Assembly (NCBI GenBank): GCA_963833885.1
Contig: CAWHZU010000028.1
Span: 62,001-126,000 of the forward strand
DNA from: JASHPR01 sp963833885
GTDB lineage: Bacteria > Actinomycetota > Actinomycetes > Streptosporangiales > Streptosporangiaceae
DNA length: 64,000 bases
Direction of reading: 5' to 3'
The number at the start of each line of letters is the position of its first letter. The first letter of the stretch is position 1. The position numbers and the translations under genes were made by a program. The notes under the pieces are model-generated. The model saw nothing but the letters and a program-made list of their open reading frames with translations. It was not told the origin of the DNA and did no database searches. Of the stretch, positions 8,265 through 15,901 are shown one piece after another.

Positions 8265-8429
8265 ATGACATCAGGGGATCAAGACTGCGGGCAACGCAAG
8301 GTAAGCGAAGAGCCGGCAGCCACGCAGCCTGCCGACGATGAGACCGGCGACCGAAGCAGGCTGAGCGACAGCATCGTCGGCGTGTTCGACCGGCTCCGAG
8401 AGGCGGCCGAAACACACGACGGCGATTGA
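8265..8429 (+). CDS. Possible small acidic protein (54 aa), coupled to a 5-codon leader frame
   Basis: An ATG at 8265 opens a 54-residue acidic frame that ends at TGA 8427-8429. The last 20 residues (DSIVGVFDRLREAAETHDGD) look like an amphipathic helix. It is preceded by a 5-codon frame (MAVQQ, 8251-8268), which has the GAGAGG ribosome-binding site and overlaps the larger frame through ATGA; this is the classical arrangement for translational coupling. No family is recognised. The composition is plausible for a real small protein, but no homology can be claimed. Confidence 0.35.
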   Translation: MTSGDQDCGQRKVSEEPAATQPADDETGDRSRLSDSIVGVFDRLREAAETHDGD

Positions 8430-8455
8430 GGGCGTCGCCGCCGTTCCGGGGCTGA

Positions 8456-9043
8456 TCAGGCACTAGCTGGCTGAGCACCAACGAGCTGGGCCGCCGCTTG
8501 GACCCGGAGTTTTTCGAGCAGGCTGGCCTGCTCCCTGGCTCGGGCTATGAGGTCATCGAGTGTGCCAGGCCTCAGTCGGCCATCGGTCTCGGCCAGTTCG
8601 CGCAGCGTGCGCCAGCCGGCTGCCTTGCCTTCGACACCCAGCCGCAGCATCTCCAGCTCTTCAAGGTTGCTCAGCGGCGACCGGCTGAGCAAGCTGCCGT
8701 TCAGCTTCAGCCGGCCCGCCTTCTCGGCGGCCCAGGCAACGCCGACCTTGTAGCGGCGGACCGGCATCCCGAGCGCGGTCATCAGGTCGAGCAGCGTCTG
8801 CCGGTCCTGGGAGATGTCTGCCGCCAATCCCTCGAGCGCGGCCCGCTGACCGGGAACGGGGTACCAGACCGCCACCCGGCGCGCCAGCTCGACCCCTCCG
8901 GTCGCCCCCGCCAGGTGATCGTTGAGATAGATGGCGAGCAGGCCCTGCGGTGATTGCGGGGTGCGCGCTCGCGCCAGGGCGCCCTCGGCCCAGTTTCTGA
9001 CATCCCGCCAGCGCGCCTGCCTGCCATTAACGATCTTGGTCAT
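8456..9043 (-). CDS. Helical-bundle, probably ferritin-like, hypothetical protein
   Basis: The 195-residue product is almost entirely alpha-helical. Segments such as LLAIYLNDHLAGATGGVELA, an LAADISQDRQTLLDLM helix, an ELEMLRLGVEGKAAGWRTL helix and a C-terminal DDLIARAREQASLLEKLR helix are spaced like a four-helix bundle. Asp/His/Glu residues in the first helices (LNDHLAG) recall ferritin-like actinobacterial proteins of unknown function, but a complete di-iron ExxH pair is not clear. It stands alone between the small plus-strand frame and the methyltransferase operon, 68 bp from the latter. A stress or storage role would fit the nearby Dps and Rieske genes, but this is inference. Confidence 0.65.
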   Translation of the reverse strand: MTKIVNGRQARWRDVRNWAEGALARARTPQSPQGLLAIYLNDHLAGATGGVELARRVAVWYPVPGQRAALEGLAADISQDRQTLLDLMTALGMPVRRYKVGVAWAAEKAGRLKLNGSLLSRSPLSNLEELEMLRLGVEGKAAGWRTLRELAETDGRLRPGTLDDLIARAREQASLLEKLRVQAAAQLVGAQPASA

Positions 9044-9111
9044 ATTGACCTCCTGAGATGCTCGTGAGGTTGCGCCCTACCCAGAGCGGCCAGGCGTAAC
9101 ACGGCGGGCCA

Positions 9112-9720
9112 TCAGCTCAGCCCTTCGGCGGCTGCCACCGACACCGCCTGATCCCGGCCGGCCAGGTAGGCCTCGGCGATGAAATCCGGCTCTGTGTGCC
9201 GGGCCAGCCGTGCCAATTCCTGCCGTGCCGCCAGTACCGCGTGGACGTCATCGCCGCTGCGCGGGTATTCAGCCACCGGATGCCGCCAGTGCACGGCGAG
9301 GAGCGTGGCACCGGGGCGCAATGCCGCGACAGCGAGATCGAGCACCTGGTCCAGTTCGGATCCGGCGAAGTAGTAGAGGATCTCCGACAGGACGATGAGG
9401 TCGAACCGGCCCTCCGGCCAGTCCTCGGGCAGCGCGCGTTGCTGGACCTCGACGTGACCGTGGCCGGCGGTGCGTTCCGCGGCCGCCTTCACCGCTGCCG
9501 GGGCGATGTCGCAGCACAGCAGGTGCCCGCAGCGGAGCGCCAGGAGATCTGACAGCACGCCGATCGAGCAGCCGGGCTCGAACGCTTCCCGGTAACGCGC
9601 CTTGGGCAACATGGCCACGGTGATGGCGTACTTGCGGCCCTCATACCAGCGGCTGGTGAAACCCCACGGGTCGGGCGAGTCGGCATACATGCCGTCGAAG
9701 TAGCTGGCGCGGACGGTCAT
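9112..9720 (-). CDS. NodS-like SAM-dependent methyltransferase
   Basis: The 202-residue protein starts SYFDGMYADSPDPWGF, the conserved opening of NodS-type small-molecule methyltransferases. SAM motif I follows as FEPGCSIGVLSDLLA (about residues 48-62), with CDIAP as motif II and FDLIVLSEILYYF as motif IV. NodS enzymes methylate a free or deacetylated amino group on an oligosaccharide. Here the gene overlaps the upstream PIG-L deacetylase by ATGA (9717-9720), so the two products are made together. The reading 'deacetylase exposes an amine, methyltransferase modifies it' is attractive but unproven. The start is fixed by the overlap. It is the last gene of the four-gene operon. Confidence 0.87.
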   Translation of the reverse strand: MTVRASYFDGMYADSPDPWGFTSRWYEGRKYAITVAMLPKARYREAFEPGCSIGVLSDLLALRCGHLLCCDIAPAAVKAAAERTAGHGHVEVQQRALPEDWPEGRFDLIVLSEILYYFAGSELDQVLDLAVAALRPGATLLAVHWRHPVAEYPRSGDDVHAVLAARQELARLARHTEPDFIAEAYLAGRDQAVSVAAAEGLS

Positions 9721-10442
9721 GGGCACCTCGCAGTGAACAGCAGCTCGAAGTCGCGGGTGAAGTGGGCGACGAAGTCTGGCGCCAGCACCGGGCCCAGCTC
9801 GTCTGACCTGTTTTCCAGCTGGCTGGCGAAGCAGCCGATGGCGGCCCGCTTGCGCTCGGCGGCCACGGCGGGCAGCGGGACGCGGAAACCCTGTGGCCAG
9901 GGCACCCGCGGGTCGCCGGGGTGCGCCCAGTGCCACATCCATATCGGATAGAAGAACAGGCGCGGACACGCCCGCCGCGCCGCACGGCCGACCGCTTCAT
10001 GGTCGGCGTGCACGTCGTTGTCCCAAGGCGCCAGGCAGGCGTCGAAGCCGGCGGTCAGCTGGCACAGCAGCACCGTGAGCTCCGGTTCAAGGCGGTCCAG
10101 CCCGGAGTCGGGCAGGCGGAGCCGGACCACCTCGGCCGCGCTGGCGCCAAGCTCACGCAGTGCTGCGGCGCGTTCGTCGCAGCGGCGTGCGATCAGCTCG
10201 GCCGAATTGGCCGTGCCGCCGTGCGAAGCCTCGCCGTCGGTTACCGCCACCAGCCGGATCCGGATGCCGACGGACGCCAGCAGACTCAGGAGTCCCCCCG
10301 CGCCAAGGACCTCGTCGTCTGGGTGCGCCGCGAGAACCGCCACACTGGCCGGGCTGCCCAGGCGGCCGGGCGGCAACTGCAAAAGGCCCGGCCACGCCCG
10401 CCAGGCATCCTCCCTGGTCCCGGGCGCATCTATCGCGTTCAC
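9717..10442 (-). CDS. PIG-L (LmbE-like) family deacetylase
   Basis: The 241-residue protein contains the zinc motif AHPDDEVLG (His40, Asp42, Asp43) and the downstream HADHEAVG metal motif of PIG-L/MshB/LmbE N-deacetylases. Family members remove N-acetyl groups from GlcNAc-containing substrates or related amides in the cytoplasm. The start is GTG at 10442, which overlaps the glycosyltransferase stop as GTGA (10439-10442); its own stop overlaps the methyltransferase ATG (9717-9720). A GT2 and a NodS-like methyltransferase on either side suggest a small aminosugar conjugate as substrate. It is unlikely to be MshB itself, since no other mycothiol gene is nearby. Confidence 0.9.
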   Translation of the reverse strand: MNAIDAPGTREDAWRAWPGLLQLPPGRLGSPASVAVLAAHPDDEVLGAGGLLSLLASVGIRIRLVAVTDGEASHGGTANSAELIARRCDERAAALRELGASAAEVVRLRLPDSGLDRLEPELTVLLCQLTAGFDACLAPWDNDVHADHEAVGRAARRACPRLFFYPIWMWHWAHPGDPRVPWPQGFRVPLPAVAAERKRAAIGCFASQLENRSDELGPVLAPDFVAHFTRDFELLFTARCP

Positions 10443-11164
10443 CGCGCCCCGCTGAGCTGCGCGGCGCCCTGATAGGGCGCTCCCAGCGCGGTCAGGTAGC
10501 TGGCGAAGCCCCCGGGCGCCCGGGCCGCGGTGCGGCTGCTGGTGACCACGGGGACGGACGCCGTCCGGATGATCCGCAGATGGCCCGCCGCGGCGGCCCG
10601 CCCCGCCAGGTCGACGTCCTCTCCCACGCTCAGCGGCTGCCATCCGCCCAGCGTCAGGTAGGCGTCGGCGCGGATACCGAAGTTGGCGCCGTGGATGTGC
10701 GGATGGCCATCCCGCAGATGATGCCTGCTCAGCCACGCCTTCTTCAGGGCCGTCGGGAGGCCGGGGCCGGGCAGGACCGTCCCCAGCACCACCTGGGTAT
10801 CGCGGCGGGACTCGGCGACCATGAGGGAGAGCCAGTCACGCGGCACAGCGCAGTCGGCGTCGGTGTTGGCGAGCCACAGTTCTCGGGCAGGCGGGGAGCT
10901 GCCGATGGCCGCCATCGCCCCGGCGTGCCTGGCGGTGCCGACGCGGCCTGCGCGGATCACGACCGGCCGCACCCCGGGAAAGCGCGCTGCGATGGCGGCG
11001 GTCTGGTCCTGGCAGCCGTCCAGGACCACGAAAACCTGCACCTGCACACCGGCGGCGCGGCTTTGTGCCAGGTGTGCGCGCGCTGTGCCGATGCTGGCCA
11101 GGCACGACCCGATGTGCTGTTCCTCGTTCGCGGCCGGGACGATGACCGCCAGGCGGCGGATCAA
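10439..11164 (-). CDS. Family 2 glycosyltransferase
   Basis: The 241-residue GT-A fold protein opens with RRLAVIVPAANEEQHIGSCL (nucleotide-sugar site). It has the DxD-containing segment LWLANTDADCAVP (about residue 100) and an acceptor-side GEDVDLAGRAAAAG motif (about 185), the ED of inverting GT2 enzymes. There are no membrane helices, unlike polymer synthases. The start is an unusual TTG at 11164, whose TTGA overlaps the stop of the acyl-CoA dehydrogenase-like gene (11161-11164); the conserved N-terminus leaves no room for a later start. The donor sugar is unknown. It is the second of four coupled genes. Confidence 0.9.
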   Translation of the reverse strand: MIRRLAVIVPAANEEQHIGSCLASIGTARAHLAQSRAAGVQVQVFVVLDGCQDQTAAIAARFPGVRPVVIRAGRVGTARHAGAMAAIGSSPPARELWLANTDADCAVPRDWLSLMVAESRRDTQVVLGTVLPGPGLPTALKKAWLSRHHLRDGHPHIHGANFGIRADAYLTLGGWQPLSVGEDVDLAGRAAAAGHLRIIRTASVPVVTSSRTAARAPGGFASYLTALGAPYQGAAQLSGAR

Positions 11165-12264
11165 CGCCCCGTTTCCTGCCGGTAGCCCGCCAGCGTAACC
11201 TCGCCGAGCCGGGCCAGGTCGCGTTCAGCGTGGTGCTGGCGCAGGTACAGCTCCAGATCGGCCACCCGCCGCGCGTGCTCTTCGTCGAAGGCCAGCGGTG
11301 CCGGGCCGAGCGCGTGGCCCACCTGGCGCAGGGTCCGCTCGGCCGCGTCGGCTACCACCGCGCGCACCCGCAGTTCCAGCTCCGCCCCCGCGGAGCCCTC
11401 GGCCTTTCCGTTATCGATCTCCGCCGCCGCACGGGCCAGCACGGACTCGGACGCGTGCAGTGCGGCGTCGACCAGCCCCACGTGCAGCGCCGAAAGCTCG
11501 CCCGAGCGCTCCGCCGACCTGGCGACCAGCGCGGCCTGCAGGCCGGTGGCACCGCCGTGCCAGCACGCGGCAACGCCCATGCCACCCCAGGCAAAGCCCG
11601 GCCGGACCAGGTACCAGCCGGGCGGGCCCACCGGGACCGCCGGCGTGCCGTCCAGGTGGATAGCGGCGCTGGTAACGGTCCGCAGGCCCCGGGCAACCCA
11701 GCCATCGGCGGGCTCGAAGGTCACCGACCGGTGCTGCAGCGGCACCCGGAAGAGCTGGCGATCGTCGCCGACGTGGGCGGTGATCAGAGCGGCATCGAGC
11801 TGTGCAGCCAGCGAACACCACGGTTTTACCCCGTACAAAGCGACGGATCCGCCGCGCTCACGTGCCTCCAGCCGGTGCGGCGCCGCCTCCGCCGCGAACA
11901 CGCCCCAGGTCCCGGCCGGCGCTGGCTGGCCGGCCTCGCCCAGGATCGCGAGCGCGTCGCTGTGCGCTTCCAGCACCCGGCCGACCGTCAGGTTCTCCCG
12001 GCTGACGGCGGCCAGCACCGCCCAGCGGGCCGCGGTATCCCCGCCCCCCGGCTGAGGCAGCATCCGGCCGAATTCCTCAGCCAGCCGCAGCGCTGCGGCG
12101 GCGTCCTCGCCTGCCTTCTGCGAGGCCTGCACCAGCGGCTCAGCCCAGGCCGGCAGCTGGGCTATCAACTCGGTCCCCGTGCTGCGGAACTCATCGTGCG
12201 GACGTCCCCCGTTGTCGTGGATTGGATGCTGGTCTCTACCTCCGTTGCCACGGTTTAACCCCAT
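11161..12264 (-). CDS. Acyl-CoA dehydrogenase-like protein, first gene of the GT2/PIG-L/methyltransferase operon
   Basis: The product (about 367 residues from the ATG at 12264) resembles divergent acyl-CoA dehydrogenases. It has an N-terminal helical part, a middle beta domain (GTWGVFAAEAAPHRLEARER ... GVKPWCSLAAQLDAALITA) and a C-terminal helical bundle with GHALGPAPLAFDEEHARRVADL. The start is uncertain. ATGs occur at 12264 and 12285, both inside a 16-bp direct repeat. The only strong Shine-Dalgarno (GGAGGT, 12238-12243) lies downstream of them, and an in-frame TTG near 12165 is another option. It overlaps the GT2 gene by TTGA. No CoA ligase or carrier gene lies nearby, so the substrate may not be a CoA ester. 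Confidence 0.75.
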   Translation of the reverse strand: MGLNRGNGGRDQHPIHDNGGRPHDEFRSTGTELIAQLPAWAEPLVQASQKAGEDAAAALRLAEEFGRMLPQPGGGDTAARWAVLAAVSRENLTVGRVLEAHSDALAILGEAGQPAPAGTWGVFAAEAAPHRLEARERGGSVALYGVKPWCSLAAQLDAALITAHVGDDRQLFRVPLQHRSVTFEPADGWVARGLRTVTSAAIHLDGTPAVPVGPPGWYLVRPGFAWGGMGVAACWHGGATGLQAALVARSAERSGELSALHVGLVDAALHASESVLARAAAEIDNGKAEGSAGAELELRVRAVVADAAERTLRQVGHALGPAPLAFDEEHARRVADLELYLRQHHAERDLARLGEVTLAGYRQETGR

Positions 12265-12287
12265 GGAACAGCGGTTTAACCCCATGG
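12251..12287. repeat. Two 16-bp direct repeats, 21 bp apart, between divergent genes
   Basis: CGGTTTAACCCCATGG occurs exactly at 12251-12266 and 12272-12287. The 21-bp period equals two helical turns, which would place two identical protein-binding sites on the same face of the DNA. The pair sits between the start region of the acyl-CoA dehydrogenase-like operon (minus) and the Rieske gene (plus, 12309). Each copy also contains a CCATGG whose minus-strand ATG is in frame with the operon's first gene. A shared operator is the simplest reading. Confidence 0.6.
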
Positions 12288-12308
12288 GGCCGTGGGCAGC
12301 GCAGGCGC

Positions 12309-13145
12309 ATGCGACTCGTCTCTCGGCTTGAGGATGCCAATCAGCTTGACCCTGCGGTCGCGGTCGGCCAGAAGGCCGCCCGGTCCATCCGGCCCGGCAG
12401 GATCCGGGACGCGCTGCACGGAGTGTGGCTTGGCCACCCGCTGCACCCCGTGCTCGTGCAGGTGCCGGTAGGCGCCTGGATGTCGGCCAGCGCGCTGGAC
12501 CTGCTGGTGCCGCGGGCGGACGCGGCGGCACGGCGCCTGGTGGCCGCGGGGCTTGTGGCCTCGGCGCCCGCGATCGTCGCTGGCGCGGTCGACTGGTCGG
12601 AGCAGCACGAACAGCAGATGCGCGTCGGCGTGGTCCATGCGCTGGCAAACAGCCTCGCCGCCGCCCTCTACGGGGCATCGCTGTTTGCCCGCACCCCGCG
12701 GGCTGGCCGCGGCCTCCGCCTGGCCGGGCTGGCGGCCGCCGGCCTTGGCGGCGTTCTCGGCGGCCACATTTCGTTCCGGCTCGCTGGGGGCGCCAATCAC
12801 GCCGAGCACGTCCCGCACGTCATAGAGCCGGGCTGGCATCACCTGGCGGCCCCAGCCGACCTTCCAGAGGGCAAGCCGGTCCGCAAGATGGTCGGCGAAG
12901 TGCCTGTTGTTGCCGTCCGCACCGGGGATCAGGTGCAGGTTCTGGCCGACCGCTGCAGCCACATGTCTGGGCCACTGTCCGAGGGCAAGCTGGTCGGCGG
13001 CTGCCTGACCTGCCCCTGGCATGGCAGCGTCTTCCGGCTGGCCGACGGATCCGTGGCCCGCGGCCCGGCCACGGCGCCGCAGCCGACTTTCCAGGCCCGC
13101 GTGGTCGGGGAGACGGTTCAGGTCTGCCTTCCCGGCGCCGGCTAA
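12309..13145 (+). CDS. DUF2231 membrane domain fused to a Rieske [2Fe-2S] domain
   Basis: The 278-residue protein begins with a DUF2231-type domain that contains GHPLHPVLVQVPVGAW (His43/His46) and four hydrophobic helices (about residues 48-155). A C-terminal Rieske domain follows (about 180-275) with CSH (Cys216, His218) and CPWH (Cys235, His238), the full set of cluster ligands. DUF2231-Rieske fusions are common in actinobacteria and presumably pass electrons at the membrane; a partner oxidase is not encoded here. ATG at 12309 gives the conserved RLVSRLEDANxLDP opening. It ends at a strong hairpin shared with the convergent Dps gene. Confidence 0.88.
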   Translation: MRLVSRLEDANQLDPAVAVGQKAARSIRPGRIRDALHGVWLGHPLHPVLVQVPVGAWMSASALDLLVPRADAAARRLVAAGLVASAPAIVAGAVDWSEQHEQQMRVGVVHALANSLAAALYGASLFARTPRAGRGLRLAGLAAAGLGGVLGGHISFRLAGGANHAEHVPHVIEPGWHHLAAPADLPEGKPVRKMVGEVPVVAVRTGDQVQVLADRCSHMSGPLSEGKLVGGCLTCPWHGSVFRLADGSVARGPATAPQPTFQARVVGETVQVCLPGAG

Positions 13146-13148
13146 GAA

Positions 13149-13187
13149 CCGAGCACGTCCCAGGCGCCGGGCCTGGGACGTGCTCGG
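13149..13187. terminator. Bidirectional terminator hairpin between Rieske and Dps genes
   Basis: A perfect 17-bp inverted repeat (CCGAGCACGTCCCAGGC, 13149-13165, and its complement, 13171-13187) encloses a 5-nt loop. It lies 3 bp after the Rieske stop and 14 bp before the Dps stop, between convergent genes. There is no T-run, as is usual for actinobacterial terminators. Confidence 0.85.
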
Positions 13188-13201
13188 CTGCGGACCGCCG
13201 C

Positions 13202-13768
13202 TCACCCGCGTGCGCGTGCGGCAGCCTTCCGTTCGGTGCTGGCACCGGCTGTGCGCAGCGATCCGCCCGGGCTCTCCAAGTGCGCCCGGACGAACCAGTG
13301 GTACTGCTCGAGCTGGCTCGCCTGGCCGATGAGCATGTCCTGGGTGACCGGATCGGGCTCCTCCGTCGCCGCGATCGCCTTGCGGTGCGCCTCGATGATG
13401 CCCGCGTAGACCACGTCGAGCGCGCCCAGATGGGCGATGGCGTCGTCACGGCCAAGGGAATAGTCGTCCCATGACCGGGCGGCGACTATCGCGCCCGGCG
13501 TGCCCTGCGGCGATCCGCCGAGGGTCGCGATGCGCTCGGCGGTCTCATCAACCATCAGGCGGACGCCATCGACCTGCGGATCGAGCATCGTGTGCACCCC
13601 GATGAACTGCGGGCCCACCACGTTCCAGTGGATGTGCTTGAGCGTCAGGGCCAGGTCGTTGAGTGAGTTCAGCCGGTCCTGCAGAAGGTCGATGACCAGC
13701 GTGGCATCCTTCTTGCCCAGGCCGGGGACCCCATACTTTGGCGAGCTCGAGTTCTTGACTGCTGCCAT
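13202..13768 (-). CDS. dps: Dps/ferritin-like DNA-protection protein
   Basis: The 188-residue protein has the Dps fold. The ferroxidase-site segment LTLKHIHWNVVGPQFIGVHT is followed by MVDETAERIATLGGSPQGTP, which supplies the intersubunit His/Asp/Glu ligands, and by a long C-terminal helix. Dps dodecamers oxidise and store iron and shield DNA under oxidative or stationary stress. The C-terminus ends in a basic tail (TERKAAARARG) that could bind DNA. The start is ATG at 13768, because AAAGG lies about 9 bp upstream of it; an ATG two codons earlier (13774) is too close to that site. The 3' end faces a shared terminator. Confidence 0.92.
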   Translation of the reverse strand: MAAVKNSSSPKYGVPGLGKKDATLVIDLLQDRLNSLNDLALTLKHIHWNVVGPQFIGVHTMLDPQVDGVRLMVDETAERIATLGGSPQGTPGAIVAARSWDDYSLGRDDAIAHLGALDVVYAGIIEAHRKAIAATEEPDPVTQDMLIGQASQLEQYHWFVRAHLESPGGSLRTAGASTERKAAARARG

Positions 13769-14038
13769 GATCATTACCTTTCGCGAGCTTGTGTGAACGC
13801 GCTCGCCTACCCGCCCCCCTGGCTTTTACGCGGGCACCGGCGCTGACAGGCGTGCTCGGCGGTGGCCTTGGCCCTGGCCGTGATGCCGAGGATGCGGGGC
13901 GGCCAACCGGGGCCGTATTGGTCATTTGTCGCAGACGGCCGGGCTAGCTTTCGACAATTGCCCGTTCTCCTCTAAAGGGCCGCCGCAGTAACCTCCGGAT
14001 CAGTAAGCCGTGGCAATCCGGTCGTTTGGAGCACCGAT
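13769..14038. other. Intergenic region between dps and a peptide-binding lipoprotein
   Basis: This 270-bp spacer between divergent genes has no convincing coding frame. A GGGTAG element on the minus strand (about 13808-13813) could be the -10 of a stress-sigma (SigB/SigF-like GGGTA) promoter for dps, but no matching GTTT -35 is clear. A loose GC-rich dyad (GGCGGCCAACCGGGGCCG, about 13897-13914) is also present. Confidence 0.35.
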
Positions 14039-15901
14039 ATGAAGCCAGGTCACGCGCCAAGCGGGCGCCGGGAAACGGCGGGCAGACGCAGACGCGGCCT
14101 GCTCGGACTCACGGGTGCGGTTATCGCGGCCGCGCTGGTCATCAGCGCCTGCTCCTCCTCGAGTTCGCAGGCCCCGTCGAGTGGCGCGACGGTGAAGGGC
14201 GGCGTGGCGACGTACGGGTTCGTCAGCGGGCAGAGTCCAACTTATATCTGGCCGTTCATCCCCATCGCCGACGAGAGCGTTCCTAACGGCCAGAACTTCC
14301 AGTACATGCTGTACCGGCCGCTCTACATGTTCGGCAACAACGGCACGTCGGTCCAGGTCAACTACCCGCTGTCGCCCGCCAACGCGCCCGTCTACAGCGA
14401 CGGCGGCAAGACGGTGACGGTCCAGCTCAAGGGCTGGAAGTGGTCGGACGGGGAAGCCGTCGATGCGCAGGACGTGGCGTTCTGGCTCAACATGATGAAG
14501 GCGGAGAAGGCCAACTACGCCGGCTACACGCCGGGAACCCTGCCGGACAATCTGGCGTCCATCTCGGTCACCGGCCCGGACACGATCGTCCTGCACCTGA
14601 CCAAGACCTACGCGTCGACGTGGTTCACCTACAACCAGCTGGCCGAGATCACGCCGATGCCGCTCGCCTGGGACGTGACCTCAGCGGGCGCCAAGCCCGG
14701 CAGCGGCGGGTGCCACACCAGCATCTCCGACTGCGCGAAAGTGTGGAGCTTCCTGACCGCGCAGGCCAAGGACACCTCCACGTACGGGACGAGCGCCCTC
14801 TGGGGCGTTGTGGACGGCCCATGGAAGCTGACGGCGTTCAACGCCAACGGCCCCGACGTTTTCGTTCCCAACAAGGCCTACTCGGGTTCGCCGAAGCCGA
14901 CGCTCTCCGAGCTCAAGTACCTCGACTACACCAGCGACACCGCCATGTACACGGCGCTGAAGACGGGCTCGCTGGACGTGGGCGAGGTACCGCCGGCCGA
15001 CCTCCCGGAGAAGCCGCTGAGCCAGGCGCTGCCGTCGTCCAACCCGCTCGGGTCCGCGTACGCGCTGCAGCCGTTCTACACCTATGCGATCGCCTACACC
15101 CAGCTCAACTTCAAGAACCCAACCGCCGGGCCGGTGCTCAAGCAGCTGTACTTCCGCCAGGCGCTGATGTACGTCAACGACCAGGTCGGCATCTCGAAGG
15201 AGATCTACCGCGGCTACGCGTACCCCACGACCGGGCCGGTTCCTCCCGAGCCCGCCAACGCCTTCGAGCCCGCGGTGGAAAAGGCCAACGGCGGGGCGGG
15301 CGCCTACCCCTTCAGCATCGCCAAGGCGAAGAGCGTGCTGGAAAGCCACGGCTGGAAGATGGTGGGCGGCGTTATGACCTGCGAGACGCCAGCAAAGTGC
15401 GGCGCCGGGATCAAGGCAGGCACCCAGGCCAAGTTCACGATGGACTACACGTCGGGCTCCACCGCGCTGGCCGGGCAGGTGGACACGTACAAGTCGGACG
15501 CCTCGCAGGCAGGCATCTCCATCGCGTTGCAGGCCGAATCGTTCAGCACGCTGCTCGGGGTGGGCGTCTCGACGAACACGACCTGGCAGATGATCGATCT
15601 GTCCGGCTGGGCCTACGACGGCCCCGGCTACCTGCCGACCGGTGAGCCGCTGTTCCAGACCGGCGCGCCGTCCAACTCGGGCAGCTACTCCGACCCGATG
15701 ATGGACAGCCTGATCAGCAAGATCCAGGACGATAGCAGCATGTCGCTGTTCCACCAGTACGCGACGTTCACCGCCGATCAGCTGCCGTTCATCTGGGTGC
15801 CGCAGATCTACTTCATCCAGGCGGTCAAGAGCAACCTGAAGGGCGTCACATTCGACCCGCTGTACACGTTCCTGCCCGAGTACTGGCACTTCACGAAGTA
15901 G
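14039..15901 (+). CDS. ABC transporter substrate-binding lipoprotein (peptide/SBP_bac_5 family), orphan
   Basis: The 620-residue protein has a basic N-terminus, a hydrophobic stretch and a lipobox ending ISAC (Cys38), then the SBP_bac_5 fold. Visible features are a VYSDGGKTVTVQLKGWKWSDG strand, the DVAFWLNMMKAEKANYAGY helix and a C-terminal hinge QLPFIWVPQIYF. It would be a lipid-anchored extracellular receptor for oligopeptides or similar solutes. It clearly resembles the binding protein at 31372-33216 in length, motif order and inserted loops. No permease or ATPase is adjacent, so it may use the second locus's permeases. A PucR-type regulator overlaps its 3' end by 11 bp. Confidence 0.9.
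   Translation: MKPGHAPSGRRETAGRRRRGLLGLTGAVIAAALVISACSSSSSQAPSSGATVKGGVATYGFVSGQSPTYIWPFIPIADESVPNGQNFQYMLYRPLYMFGNNGTSVQVNYPLSPANAPVYSDGGKTVTVQLKGWKWSDGEAVDAQDVAFWLNMMKAEKANYAGYTPGTLPDNLASISVTGPDTIVLHLTKTYASTWFTYNQLAEITPMPLAWDVTSAGAKPGSGGCHTSISDCAKVWSFLTAQAKDTSTYGTSALWGVVDGPWKLTAFNANGPDVFVPNKAYSGSPKPTLSELKYLDYTSDTAMYTALKTGSLDVGEVPPADLPEKPLSQALPSSNPLGSAYALQPFYTYAIAYTQLNFKNPTAGPVLKQLYFRQALMYVNDQVGISKEIYRGYAYPTTGPVPPEPANAFEPAVEKANGGAGAYPFSIAKAKSVLESHGWKMVGGVMTCETPAKCGAGIKAGTQAKFTMDYTSGSTALAGQVDTYKSDASQAGISIALQAESFSTLLGVGVSTNTTWQMIDLSGWAYDGPGYLPTGEPLFQTGAPSNSGSYSDPMMDSLISKIQDDSSMSLFHQYATFTADQLPFIWVPQIYFIQAVKSNLKGVTFDPLYTFLPEYWHFTK

Noticed and set aside
8200..8481. 93-codon minus-strand frame
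   Set aside because: It overlaps the ferritin-like gene's 3' end and has no protein-like pattern or ribosome-binding site.
9717..10442. MshB mycothiol deacetylase
   Set aside because: The PIG-L motif is shared, but no mycothiol gene lies nearby and the operon context points to another substrate.
12251..12287. CRISPR array
   Set aside because: There are only two 16-bp units with a 5-bp gap and no cas genes; it fits an operator.
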